This document shows, in pieces, positions 54,147-63,516 of a stretch of DNA of 64,000 nt; the stretch's first letter is position 1; each line of letters begins with the position of its first letter. Under the pieces are notes generated by a model. The model did not search any database, had not been told where the DNA came from, and saw nothing but the letters and a program-made list of their open reading frames with translations. The DNA lies in assembly GCA_050305515.1 (NCBI GenBank), contig JBNLFL010000042.1:28980-92979 (forward strand), written 5' to 3'. Origin of the DNA: JAFGUB01 sp050305515. GTDB lineage: Bacteria; Campylobacterota; Campylobacteria; Campylobacterales; Sulfurimonadaceae. The position numbers and the translations under genes were made by a program.

Positions 54147-54782
54147 TCAGTGTTCCTCCAGCAGGTAGCCGACACCGCGTATGTTTTTGATTTGCCATCC
54201 GGTGTTGTTCCTGAGTTTGTTCAGGGCAACGCGAAGGGCCGTATCGCTTGGGTGTTCCAGACATTCGAGCAGTTCGCTCCTGTCAATGACGGAACCGATG
54301 CGTCGCATAAAAAGATCGAGTAACTGAAGCTGAACTTCTCCAAAAGAGAGCAGGTTCCCATCGCGGCGAATTTCTCCGCTTGCGGGATCGTAAGTAATCT
54401 CGCCAAAAGCAAGCAGTGTCGGGCGCTGACCGATTCTGGCATTGACGCGGATCAGCAGTTCTTCGGGAAAAAAAGGCTTTTTGATATAATCAAACGCTCC
54501 GGCGCGAAATCCCTGCGAAATGCTCTCCAGATCGACAAGCGCACTGATAAAAAGGGTCGGAGTCGTGTCGCGTGCATCGCGCAGTGCTTCAAGCAGTTCA
54601 AAGCCACTCAGCAGCGGTACGTTCACATCAAAAACATAGAGGTCAAATTTCATGTCGTAAGCGGCTTCGGCAGCGGCTTCGCCATTTTGAACCCAATAGG
54701 GATCATACCCCTCATCCTGAAGCATTTCGGTAAGGGTCTGACCCAGCAACGTGTCGTCTTCAAGCAGGAGAATCTTTTTCAT
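54147..54782 (-). CDS. OmpR-type response regulator
   Basis: 211 residues: receiver with EDD, phospho-acceptor Asp in VFDVNVPLLSG near 51 and Lys in IKKPFF; winged helix from about 125 (SFGEVQLQLLDLFMRRIGSVIDRSELL ... IKNIRGVGYLLEEH). First gene of a five-gene run with kinase, exported protein, barrel protein and DUF2202 lipoprotein. Confidence 0.92.
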   Translation of the reverse strand: MKKILLLEDDTLLGQTLTEMLQDEGYDPYWVQNGEAAAEAAYDMKFDLYVFDVNVPLLSGFELLEALRDARDTTPTLFISALVDLESISQGFRAGAFDYIKKPFFPEELLIRVNARIGQRPTLLAFGEITYDPASGEIRRDGNLLSFGEVQLQLLDLFMRRIGSVIDRSELLECLEHPSDTALRVALNKLRNNTGWQIKNIRGVGYLLEEH

Positions 54783-55087
54783 AAGCAGCTATTGTACCTT
54801 AGCCCGTATCAAATTGCTATCTCAGAAATGAGATTAAAAAGTGATGTATTTAAGATAACATCTATGTTCTCGGTGTAAAAATGTGATACAATCTTGAAAC
54901 GTCAAATGCCCGGAGGGTTGTTTGAATGAGAGAGTGAATAAAAATTCATATGCCATGATGATTAAAATCGTTTAAATACGCCAATTCAGTTTTGGCATGC
55001 CACATTATAATCAGAAAATTGGGATACAATATACCTTTGGTGCATTGGATAAACCTTTCATGGATCATATGATTAAGAGAATGCGCC
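54783..55087. other. 305-bp AT-rich intergenic stretch
   Basis: Upstream region of the response regulator and of the GGDEF-EAL gene. It holds AT-rich promoter-like hexamers (for example ATTATAATC near 55006 and GATACAAT near 55023) but no gene or RNA I can support. Confidence 0.5.
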
Positions 55088-55261
55088 ATGATGCTGTGCG
55101 GCTGCAATGATCAGCCCGTTGTTGAAGGATTAAGCCTGAAGGTGGATACGTCTGTGTTGAAAATGATGTTTGGAACAAACATGTTGTCATGGTTGTCATT
55201 ATGCTCTTTTTTCTGGCGTGATTCACAAGTAAATGACGGCAGCATCGGACCTCTTTCATGA
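55088..55261 (+). CDS. possible 57-residue upstream peptide
   Basis: A reading frame starting MMLCGCNDQPVVEG, Cys-poor afterwards, whose stop overlaps the GGDEF-EAL start by 4 bases (ATGA), with AAGAGA 7 bases upstream. It might be a coupled leader peptide or a decayed gene remnant. Composition gives little support. Confidence 0.3.
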   Translation: MMLCGCNDQPVVEGLSLKVDTSVLKMMFGTNMLSWLSLCSFFWRDSQVNDGSIGPLS

Positions 55262-57189
55262 TCGAACGTATCAGAAAATCGCTGGTCAACAAGATCATTT
55301 TCTTTACCGCCGCAATCTCGTTTCTGTTTGTCGTTCTGGTGTCACTGAGCTTCCAGAAAATCGGAAATCAGGCACTGTACAAAGCCGAGATGGAAAAAGC
55401 CGAATTCATCTGCAATACGGCGGCTGAACTGCTCTCCGTCAATCTTTATCTCGGGCTTGAGCAGAATATCGATCAGCTGGCACGACAGCTCATTGACAAT
55501 AAAAATATTCTTCAGGTAAAAATATTTGCCGGTGAAAAAATGATCAGGAGTCTGCAGACCGATAGTGCTTTGATTGATGGAAACACCTTTACGGTTACCT
55601 CTAAAATTCTCCAACCCAATTCGAATGAGGCGCTTGGCCGTCTTGAACTTCTCTATTCAAGCCAGTATTATTTGAAAGCACTTAATCAGTATCACCTTTT
55701 TGGGGTCATCATGGCAGTGCTTTTTACGGTGATTATTATCTTTTTGAGTCTGTATGTAAAAAAACTATTACGGCCGCTCAACACGATTCGCCATCTTCTG
55801 ACCCAATATTCTCCGGATCAGGAGCTTCATTTTCCATTTGGTGACAGAAATGATGAAATCGGACTCATCTCAACCGCATTTAATACGATGCAAAAAAAGA
55901 TTACCCAGTTTACACAGATGCAGTCAGATATCAATAGCCAGCTTGAAGAGAAGGTAGCCGAAAAAACCAGAGAGCTGCATCATCATTTCTATTTTGATTC
56001 ACTAACCGGAGTTCCTAACCGGATTTCACTGATGGAGTCTTTGCAATATGCACGCGAAGGTGCGTTATTGATCATCAATATTGATGATTTCAAAGAAGTT
56101 AACGATTTTCTTGGCAATGCAATCGGTGATAAATTTCTGATCCAGTTTGCGACAAAATTGCAAAAAAGCTTTGAGACCTATCCAAATCTTCTGTTCGCGC
56201 GGTTAAACGGGGATGAATTCGCCATTCATATTTATGAGCCGATTACGAAAGAAAAGCTGATCGGATTTATTGATACGATGCTCTCGGTTATTGAAAAGAT
56301 GCGCTTTTTCCATGAAGAGACGGAAGTGACCATCAGCGTTACGATTGGTGCGACACTTCAGATGGATTCAGCGATTGAAAAGAGCGATATCGCACTGAAG
56401 CTGGCAAAAAAAGAGTCGAAAACCTATCTGCTTTATGATGAAAGCTATTCTGTCGAACATGCGTACAAGAGCAATATCGAGTGGGTGAAAAAACTTAAAG
56501 ATGCCATTGCGCATGACCGTCTTGTACCCTTCTATCAGCCGATTTTCGACAATTGTACCGAAGAGGTTGTGAGTTATGAGTCTCTGATACGCATGCGTGA
56601 TATTGACGGTTCCATTATTACGCCGATTCATTTTCTGAACATTTCTAAAAAGAGTAAACTCTATACCAAATTGACCAAGATCGTTATTGAAAAGAGCTGT
56701 GCGACGTTTGAACATCTTCCGTACACTTTTTCGGTAAACCTCTCGTTTGAAGATATCATCAATGAAGAGATTACCAGTTTCATCAAGGAACGGGTGACCC
56801 ATTACGGTGTGGGCGAGCGAATCATTTTTGAAATTCTGGAATCCGAGGGCATTAAAAATTATCAGGAAGTAGCCAATTTTATTCAGCAGGTGCATCAGAT
56901 GGGGTGTAAAATTGCTATTGACGACTTCGGGTCGGGGTATTCAAACTATGAGCATCTTCTGAAATTACACATCGATTATATAAAATTTGACGGATCACTG
57001 ATCAAAAATATTGATAAGGACATCAACGCGCAGATCATAGTGCAGACGATTCTTGATTTTGCCCAGAAGCTAAATATTGGCACCGTAGCCGAATACGTGC
57101 ACAGTGAAGCGGTTTTTGAATATGTCAAAAAGCTCAAGATTGACCGCTCACAGGGATTTTATCTGGCGCAACCGCGTGAACGGACTTAA
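55258..57189 (+). CDS. membrane GGDEF-EAL protein, likely phosphodiesterase
   Basis: 643 residues. TM1 about 10-32, periplasmic sensor, TM2 about 155-176, HAMP, degenerate GGDEF (LNGDEF, about 317) and an EAL domain from about 420. The EAL triad reads ESL (YESLIRM), and IDDFGSGYSNYEHLLKLHIDYIKFDG and EILESEG keep the metal and catalytic residues. So probably a phosphodiesterase with a regulatory, non-cyclising GGDEF. Confidence 0.9.
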   Translation: MIERIRKSLVNKIIFFTAAISFLFVVLVSLSFQKIGNQALYKAEMEKAEFICNTAAELLSVNLYLGLEQNIDQLARQLIDNKNILQVKIFAGEKMIRSLQTDSALIDGNTFTVTSKILQPNSNEALGRLELLYSSQYYLKALNQYHLFGVIMAVLFTVIIIFLSLYVKKLLRPLNTIRHLLTQYSPDQELHFPFGDRNDEIGLISTAFNTMQKKITQFTQMQSDINSQLEEKVAEKTRELHHHFYFDSLTGVPNRISLMESLQYAREGALLIINIDDFKEVNDFLGNAIGDKFLIQFATKLQKSFETYPNLLFARLNGDEFAIHIYEPITKEKLIGFIDTMLSVIEKMRFFHEETEVTISVTIGATLQMDSAIEKSDIALKLAKKESKTYLLYDESYSVEHAYKSNIEWVKKLKDAIAHDRLVPFYQPIFDNCTEEVVSYESLIRMRDIDGSIITPIHFLNISKKSKLYTKLTKIVIEKSCATFEHLPYTFSVNLSFEDIINEEITSFIKERVTHYGVGERIIFEILESEGIKNYQEVANFIQQVHQMGCKIAIDDFGSGYSNYEHLLKLHIDYIKFDGSLIKNIDKDINAQIIVQTILDFAQKLNIGTVAEYVHSEAVFEYVKKLKIDRSQGFYLAQPRERT

Positions 57190-57290
57190 CCTAACGCATT
57201 CATCAACTTCGATGTCTTCTGTGCTCTTCATAATATCTTCATACTCTTCTTGCATACTTTCCTGAAAACGTCCTATAGCGAGGTGTAACA

Positions 57291-59126
57291 ATGAAACGCG
57301 GGATATGGTGGAAACTTTTGCTGATATCGGTTCTGGCAATGCAGGGGTGTCAGAGTTCTGGTAGCAGCGGCTCTGACGCAGAGACAACGCAGAACGAATC
57401 GGATCATCAGTATTCTGAAAATGATGACGGAGAGAGCGACGGCTACGAGAATGCAAGCTCGGCACAGACAACAGCATCGAGCAGCAGTGCGAACGCTTCG
57501 AGTTCAGGCAGTGTCGGCGGTAGCAGTGACTCTCAAACTCCGTCCCAGACGGCACAAAGTTATGCGCTTATGGCCTGGAATGATCTGGGAATGCACTGTA
57601 TGGACGGTGATGACTACTCCGTTTTCTCGATTTTGCCGCCTTACAATAATCTGCATGCGCAGATAAAAAGCAAAAACGGCGATCTGGTGAGTTCGGGTAT
57701 TACCATGACGTATGAAGCACTTGCAAGTGCCAACGGCATCAAAAATACGACGAGCATGTATGATGCGGGGAATAATCCAAAAACGAATTTCTGGAGTTAT
57801 GTTGACAAACTTTTCGGAACGTCGCTCTCTGATGATACGGGCTTGACGGGTTCCAAAACGCCAACAACGCAGCCGCTGCCCATGACTTTTAATACCGTGC
57901 ATCACTGGTGGGAAGCCGAGGGGATTCCGCTCACACCCATTGATGACAACGGTAATAAAAATTTCTATCCGCGTGTCAAGGTGACGGCCAAAAACAGCTC
58001 CGGAGCGGTTATCGCCGAGGCGACGACCGTGCTTCCCGTCAGTGACGAGATGGACTGCCGGGCCTGTCATGCCAGCAATGGCGGCTACAGTGATGCCCGG
58101 CCTGCCGCAGGATGGGTGAATGATTCCGATACGCTCAAGGATTACAAACGCAATATCCTCAGACTTCATGATGATAAACACTCCGGTGCTGTTGCCGACA
58201 ATCTGAGTGCGCTTGAAGCTAAAGGCTATAAGTATGAGCGTGCCGGTCTGGAAGCGACCCAGAGTGCGGGAACGCCCATTTTGTGTGCTGCATGTCACAG
58301 CTCCAATGCATTGCCCGGTACGGGTATTGCGGGCATCAAACCGCTAACACAGGCGATTCATTCCCTCCATGCCACGGTGTCAGACCCCGATACGGGAATG
58401 GCGCTTGAGAGCGTAGAGAACCGTGATTCGTGTTATCGCTGCCATCCCGGTCAGGCGACACAGTGTCTGCGCGGCGCCATGGGCAATGCCAAAAACAGTG
58501 ACGGTCCGGCTCTCATGGATTGTCAGAGCTGCCACGGAACCATGTCGCAGGTCGGCTCGAACAGCCGTGAAGGGTGGCTTGATCAGCCCAATTGTCAGGC
58601 ATGCCACCAAAATGGAGCGCGCTATACCTCGGCACTGAGCAACGGGACACTGCGTCAGGCGCTCGATACCCGTTTCGCTACCAATACCGACACGCCCGCT
58701 CCGGGATACAGCCTCTACCGCTTTTCAAAAGGCCATGGTGACCTTCAGTGTGAATCGTGTCACGGGGCGACCCATGCCATCTATCCTTCTCACGAAGCTG
58801 GGGACAATCTGCTCAGCGAAAGCCTGCAAGGCCACAGCGGAACCGTGGGTGAGTGCAGTGCCTGTCATGCCAGTGTTCCCAGAACCGGTACCGGCGGGCC
58901 GCACGGGATGCATCCTGTCGGGCAGAGCTGGGTGAGTGACCATGAAGATTATGCCGAAGGCCATACCTATGGGTGTACCGCCTGTCACGGCAGCGATTAT
59001 CGGGGATCGGATCTTGCAAGGACATGGAGCGCACGCAGCTTCCGGGCCGAAGGTAAGACCAAAATCTATGCCAAAGGCGATCAAGTGACGTGTTATGATT
59101 GTCATAACGGTCCCGGAGGTCATTGA
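57291..59126 (+). CDS. nonaheme c-type cytochrome lipoprotein
   Basis: 611 residues. Lipoprotein signal with Cys20 (AMQGCQSS), a 60-residue Ser-rich spacer, a non-heme domain to about 250, then nine CxxCH heme sites: 256-260, 332-336, 381-385, 411-415, 435-439, 487-491, 522-526, 562-566, 601-605. The Ser-rich arm suggests it is held off the membrane, perhaps at the cell surface, moving electrons to or from an external partner. GAGG 7 bases upstream. A receiver gene follows after 48 bases. Confidence 0.9.
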   Translation: MKRGIWWKLLLISVLAMQGCQSSGSSGSDAETTQNESDHQYSENDDGESDGYENASSAQTTASSSSANASSSGSVGGSSDSQTPSQTAQSYALMAWNDLGMHCMDGDDYSVFSILPPYNNLHAQIKSKNGDLVSSGITMTYEALASANGIKNTTSMYDAGNNPKTNFWSYVDKLFGTSLSDDTGLTGSKTPTTQPLPMTFNTVHHWWEAEGIPLTPIDDNGNKNFYPRVKVTAKNSSGAVIAEATTVLPVSDEMDCRACHASNGGYSDARPAAGWVNDSDTLKDYKRNILRLHDDKHSGAVADNLSALEAKGYKYERAGLEATQSAGTPILCAACHSSNALPGTGIAGIKPLTQAIHSLHATVSDPDTGMALESVENRDSCYRCHPGQATQCLRGAMGNAKNSDGPALMDCQSCHGTMSQVGSNSREGWLDQPNCQACHQNGARYTSALSNGTLRQALDTRFATNTDTPAPGYSLYRFSKGHGDLQCESCHGATHAIYPSHEAGDNLLSESLQGHSGTVGECSACHASVPRTGTGGPHGMHPVGQSWVSDHEDYAEGHTYGCTACHGSDYRGSDLARTWSARSFRAEGKTKIYAKGDQVTCYDCHNGPGGH

Positions 59127-59174
59127 TGGTATACTTTGCTAAGAGGGTGTGAGAACCCGCTACGGGGGCAAAAG

Positions 59175-59534
59175 ATGAGCAAACGGGTACTCATTGTCGA
59201 TGATGAAGCCGATAATCGTGAACTTCTGGTCAAAATACTGGGAAAAGAGGGATGGAGTCCCAAAGAAGCCAGAAATGGCCATGAAGCGCTGGAACTGATA
59301 CGCAGCGAAAAATTTGATCTGGTGCTGATGGATCTGATGATGCCCGGTATGGACGGCTTTACGGCTATAGAACAAATCAAAGCTTTGCAGGTCTCTGTTC
59401 CGGTCATTGTCATCAGTGCCGTTGCCGAAGCGCAAAAGCTTGAACGCGCCAAAAAGCTCGGAGTTCATACCTGCCTGATAAAACCTTTTAAACTCTTCAC
59501 GCTCCTAGAGACCCTTCGCAAGGTTAACGTGTGA
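59175..59534 (+). CDS. single-domain response regulator
   Basis: 119 residues, receiver only: VDDEADN, phospho-acceptor Asp in LVLMDLMMPGMDG, Lys in LIKPFK. The ATG at 59175 has GGGGG upstream. It overlaps the following kinase by 4 bases (GTGA), making a clear pair. Confidence 0.92.
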   Translation: MSKRVLIVDDEADNRELLVKILGKEGWSPKEARNGHEALELIRSEKFDLVLMDLMMPGMDGFTAIEQIKALQVSVPVIVISAVAEAQKLERAKKLGVHTCLIKPFKLFTLLETLRKVNV

Positions 59535-61525
59535 AAATAACGCGTAACCGTACCTTGCAGCAGCGGCTTCTTGTCGCGTTTCTAACGGTTGGCATCGTAC
59601 CTTATCTCCTGATACTTCTCTATTTCAGCTACTGGGGCCGCAACGCGATGGAGCATCAGCAGCGCTCGCACTATCAGCAGCAGATTGAGCAGAGCCGGCA
59701 ACTGATCCAGAATCGTATCGCTCAGCTTGAACGCGACATGGATTTTCTCAGCCGCCTGACACTCTTTGATGACATGGTCGTCGGCGATCTGGATTACCGG
59801 ATTGCTGCGCTGTTGGAACAGAAGTCACAGCTGGGCGAAGAGGGGGTACTGCATCTGTATGCCATCATACCCTCGGGTACGATCGTGGCCGCATCAAACG
59901 CACTGCTCAGGGGCAAGCATCTTGAGTTGCAGCATATAGAAAGTAGCGCAGATGTCCAGATCCAGAACGGTGCCCTGATACTTAAACGTCCGCTCCGGGC
60001 CAGTTTTGATGCAACGCGGACACTGGGTTTTCTTGTCGCCGAATATCCGCTGACCAACCTGAACCAGTTTCTGTTGCAGGATACGCCCGAGAGTTACAGA
60101 ATGATGAAAGAGGGGACGCTGATTTTCGGGAAGATGCCCTCTGTAGGGCGAAGTCTTGAAATGCTTTTGCCTTTTAGCGGATCACTGCAGGGGGTGCAGC
60201 TGATTTACAGTGTGGACGAGCGCGGTGCCGTTGCATTCATTAACCGTTTTTTATTCTATCTGACCCTCTTGCTTGTTACCGGTATCGTGGCTATTGTAGT
60301 GGTCAGCCGTCAACTGGCTCGCCAGATTGTAGCACCGATCGCATCGCTCAGCCGAACGGCATCGCGTATTGTTGCTACCGGGGACTATTCGCTGCGTATG
60401 GAGCGCGGCGGTTTCTATGAAAGTGTCATACTCGCTGACCTTTTTAACCGTTTGGTGGCCACAACGGAAGATGCTCTCGATACCCTGCTTCAGGAGAATC
60501 AGTTCCGCATGCAGCGCTTTGTCGACCTCACCGATATGTTTAATCATATTACGACGATTGTCGATGAGCAGGAGTGTCTTGATGCCTCGCTTAAAAAGCT
60601 TGAAGCGCTGACGACGCAGCATGTGACGTTTGCCGCGGCTTCTTTTCCCGAACGTATGCAAAAAGCATCCGTGCCCATGTATATCACCGATTTTGAAAAG
60701 AACAGCCCTGTTTATTACGGCAACCTTGTCATTGAAAAAGAGCGTTTTGATGATGCCTACGAAGAGCGTTTTTTCAGCTCTATCGCGGCAATGATCATGC
60801 TTCAGATTGAACGTATCGCGCTGACAAACCGGCTTGCCCAGGCGTCGGAAGCGAAGTCGGCATTCATTTCGGGGATGTCGCATGAATTGCGGACGCCGCT
60901 CAATGCGATTATCGGCTTTTCACAGTATCTGATTGCCTATGAGGAGCTTGAGGAAGAGCAGCTTGAGAGTGTTGCCAAAATCGAACGCGCCGCCATGCAT
61001 CTGCTGCTGCTGATCAATGATATTCTCGACATTGCCCGGATTGAAGCGGGCAAGATGGAAGTTCACTGCAGCGATGTGCTACTTAAGAGTGTCATCGAAG
61101 AGTGTCTGGAGCTGATGCAGCCGCTGGCTGAGGACAAGGGGCTCTATCTAAAGTGTGAGCATGCGCCGATGCCGGATTTCATCATTTCGACGGATGCGAA
61201 AATACTCAAGCAGATTCTTATCAACCTGCTTTCCAATGCAATCAAGTTTACGGAAAAGGGCGGTGTCGCAATTGATGTTGCAAGCGCGCCGCACCATGTG
61301 CGCATCGATGTGACGGACAGCGGTGTGGGTATTCCTCCCGAACGCATTGAAGAGCTGTTTGGCGAATTTGTACAGTTACGGGACGAGACATCGGACACTA
61401 TCAAGGGAAGCGGCCTGGGGCTCGCACTGAGCCGCAAGCTTGCCGGAGTCATTGGAGGAACACTGAAACTGGAGAGTCCGGGAGTGGGAGCGGGAAGTCG
61501 TGCGACGCTTGAAATTACGTTTTGA
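59531..61525 (+). CDS. sensor histidine kinase with HAMP
   Basis: 664 residues, GTG start. TM1 about 15-34, a large periplasmic sensor, TM2 about 235-258, HAMP about 260-315, a coiled GAF-like linker, then HisKA (FISGMSHELRTPLNAIIGF, His about 453) and HATPase (NLLSNAIKFT, VTDSGVGIP, GSGLGLALS). No attached receiver; the overlapping upstream receiver is the likely partner. Its end overlaps the next gene tail-to-tail by 11 bp. Confidence 0.93.
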   Translation: MKITRNRTLQQRLLVAFLTVGIVPYLLILLYFSYWGRNAMEHQQRSHYQQQIEQSRQLIQNRIAQLERDMDFLSRLTLFDDMVVGDLDYRIAALLEQKSQLGEEGVLHLYAIIPSGTIVAASNALLRGKHLELQHIESSADVQIQNGALILKRPLRASFDATRTLGFLVAEYPLTNLNQFLLQDTPESYRMMKEGTLIFGKMPSVGRSLEMLLPFSGSLQGVQLIYSVDERGAVAFINRFLFYLTLLLVTGIVAIVVVSRQLARQIVAPIASLSRTASRIVATGDYSLRMERGGFYESVILADLFNRLVATTEDALDTLLQENQFRMQRFVDLTDMFNHITTIVDEQECLDASLKKLEALTTQHVTFAAASFPERMQKASVPMYITDFEKNSPVYYGNLVIEKERFDDAYEERFFSSIAAMIMLQIERIALTNRLAQASEAKSAFISGMSHELRTPLNAIIGFSQYLIAYEELEEEQLESVAKIERAAMHLLLLINDILDIARIEAGKMEVHCSDVLLKSVIEECLELMQPLAEDKGLYLKCEHAPMPDFIISTDAKILKQILINLLSNAIKFTEKGGVAIDVASAPHHVRIDVTDSGVGIPPERIEELFGEFVQLRDETSDTIKGSGLGLALSRKLAGVIGGTLKLESPGVGAGSRATLEITF

Positions 61526-62177
61526 TCGTATAGCCGATACCGCGTACCGTCGTGATTACATCCGGCCGGTCGAGCTTTTTGCGCAGATTCTTGATATGGA
61601 CATCAACAAAATTGCTTGATTTGATAGCGTCAAAATCCTTGCAGAGCAGCTCGGTAATTTCATAACGCGAAATGATGCGGTTTTTATTGAGCATCAGCAC
61701 TTCAAGCAGTTCGAATTCCGCTCCGGTGAGATGGACGGCGGTGTTGTCCACCGTAACGCTGCGCGCTGTCAGATCGAGTACCAGATCGTCATGCACGAGC
61801 AGGGAGCTCTTCTGCGTACTTTCACGTCTGAGCAGGGCACGAATGCGGGCAAGAAGTTCCATGTTGGAGTAGGGTTTGCAAAGATAATCATCGGCTCCGG
61901 CATCGAGCGCCTCGACACGTTCTGACACGCGTTCCTTGCCTGAAATTACAATAACCGGCGTACGTTCCGCCTCTTTGCGAAGCGTTCTGAGCAGGTCGAT
62001 ACCGCTGCCATCAGGCAGGGTCCAGTCCAGAATTATCAGCTGATAGCTGTTGCGCTCCAGTACGGCTCTGGCATCCCTTAGTGTGCTACAAACGTCACAG
62101 GTATAACGCTCTTTTTGCAGCAGCATGCTGATCTGGTCGGCAAGGAGCGTATCATCTTCAATAAGCAGAATGTTCAC
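61515..62177 (-). CDS. OmpR-type response regulator
   Basis: 220 residues: receiver with IEDD, Asp in LIILDWTLPDGSG, Lys in LCKPYS; winged helix (LTGAEFELLEVLMLNKNRIISRYEITELL ... ITTVRGIGYTIKT). I chose GTG 62177 with GGGA 5 bases upstream. No kinase beside it on its own strand; the convergent kinase may serve it too. Confidence 0.92.
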   Translation of the reverse strand: MNILLIEDDTLLADQISMLLQKERYTCDVCSTLRDARAVLERNSYQLIILDWTLPDGSGIDLLRTLRKEAERTPVIVISGKERVSERVEALDAGADDYLCKPYSNMELLARIRALLRRESTQKSSLLVHDDLVLDLTARSVTVDNTAVHLTGAEFELLEVLMLNKNRIISRYEITELLCKDFDAIKSSNFVDVHIKNLRKKLDRPDVITTVRGIGYTIKT

Positions 62178-62264
62178 AGGTATCCCGTTTGGTAATATCA
62201 AAAGTATGACAGTATGACGTAAGAAAATGAAGTTTAGGTGAACATCTTGGAAAGCGGCAGAGAC

Positions 62265-62459
62265 TCAGCGTTGGACAGACGCTTTGATCTCTTTACATGT
62301 AGAAGGAAATATAAGCCCCTTCGCCGCTTTTCCCATGCACTCTTCATACTGTTCAAGAACCATCTGGTTGTGTATGTTGACCGCTCTTTCGTGTTTTGTA
62401 ATGAGATGGAGATTGAAAAAACTGGCAAACAGCAGCATGGGAAGAAGCACGTATTTCAT
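62265..62459 (-). CDS. hypothetical small exported protein
   Basis: 64 residues: signal peptide MKYVLLPMLLFASFFNL, then a short helical mature part with two Cys (EECMGKAAKGL, STCKE). A one-mismatch palindrome (TTACATGTAG) lies at 62293. Function unknown. Confidence 0.55.
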   Translation of the reverse strand: MKYVLLPMLLFASFFNLHLITKHERAVNIHNQMVLEQYEECMGKAAKGLIFPSTCKEIKASVQR

Positions 62460-62493
62460 CGTGAGCAACCTTTGAAATAAATTTTATTTAGCT

Positions 62494-62522
62494 TAGCATA
62501 TATAATAAAAACCTATATGCTA
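62494..62522. repeat. 9-bp inverted repeat in an AT-rich gap
   Basis: TAGCATATA and TATATGCTA flank 11 bases (TAATAAAAACC). It may be an operator or a weak bidirectional terminator; the 168-bp gap holds nothing else I can name. Confidence 0.4.
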
Positions 62523-62637
62523 TGATGCGAATGCTTTGAAGAAATTTATGGAAGTGAGAAAAAACAGGACACGCTCAGTGCAAGAAAGCGTAGCCATAGG
62601 TCAACCAGCACTCTTTAGAGGAGTGCTAGAAGTAAAG

Positions 62638-63513
62638 CTATTCGCAACCGCTATTGAGCATGCTGTAAGTGCTACTAACAATCCCAAGGACATAGTAGCA
62701 CTTTGGTGTACTGCTGTTGTTAAAAATATCATCTGTAGTGCCGGTAAACGTGCTACGATAAATTTTTGGGCTGGCTCCGAGGTTGTAGAGACCGTAGTTG
62801 CTGCTGCCTCCCAAACCTGTGGCAGTGACATTGATCATCGTAGGATTGGATGAGGCATTGCGGACACCGTAGTTTTCCCCACTTCCGGAACCTATGGCCG
62901 TGACGTTGTTCATTGTAGGGTTAGACATAGCGTCATAGATACCGCAGCTGGTACTACCACCAAATCCTTTTACAGTGACATTACTAATTGTAGGGTCAGA
63001 GGTAGCATTGTAAATGCCAAAATTGTTGATTGCTCCAGTAGCTGAAATAGTAACATCGGTTATTGTAGGACTTACAGATTGATTGTAGATGCCAATACTA
63101 TAAGAATTTCCTCCGATATTTTCTAAGCTTAATCCTGTCAGGGGAGCGTTGTTCTCTCCTGAGATAATGGCACTAGTACCGTTATAAACAGTAGTTGAAA
63201 TGGCTCCTCTTAGTATTGTGGCACTCTGTCCGCTTCCAGAAACCGTGACATGGGCTTTAAGCGGAATGGTTTGCGTGACGGTGTATACCCCCGGGCCAAT
63301 ATATACCAGATACGGATTATCTGCGCTGGCATCCGTAATTGAGTCTAAAGCTGCCTTGACATCGGTGAATTTACCCCCTGATTTGGCTACGGTGACGACA
63401 TTCTGAATCTTCTTGTTCACAGGAATCACATAGAAATCTGCGAAAACTGTAGTGCTTAAGCCCACTGCAACCATTATGGATATGAGAATACGTTTAAGTA
63501 TGTCTCCAGCCAT
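62638..63513 (-). CDS. secreted right-handed beta-helix protein
   Basis: 291 residues. Signal peptide, then KFTDVKAALDSITDASADNPYLVYIGPGVYTVTQTIPLKAHVTVSGSG, the pectinesterase/pectate-lyase-like entry to a beta-helix, and about six 23-residue rungs of the type NYGLYN-SSNPTM-NVTATG-GGS. No catalytic Asp set is clear, so it may be a structural or adhesive protein. ATG 63513 has AAGGAG 6 bases upstream. AT-richer than the core genes; probably accessory. Confidence 0.8.
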   Translation of the reverse strand: MAGDILKRILISIMVAVGLSTTVFADFYVIPVNKKIQNVVTVAKSGGKFTDVKAALDSITDASADNPYLVYIGPGVYTVTQTIPLKAHVTVSGSGQSATILRGAISTTVYNGTSAIISGENNAPLTGLSLENIGGNSYSIGIYNQSVSPTITDVTISATGAINNFGIYNATSDPTISNVTVKGFGGSTSCGIYDAMSNPTMNNVTAIGSGSGENYGVRNASSNPTMINVTATGLGGSSNYGLYNLGASPKIYRSTFTGTTDDIFNNSSTPKCYYVLGIVSSTYSMLNSGCE

Positions 63514-63516
63514 CAT

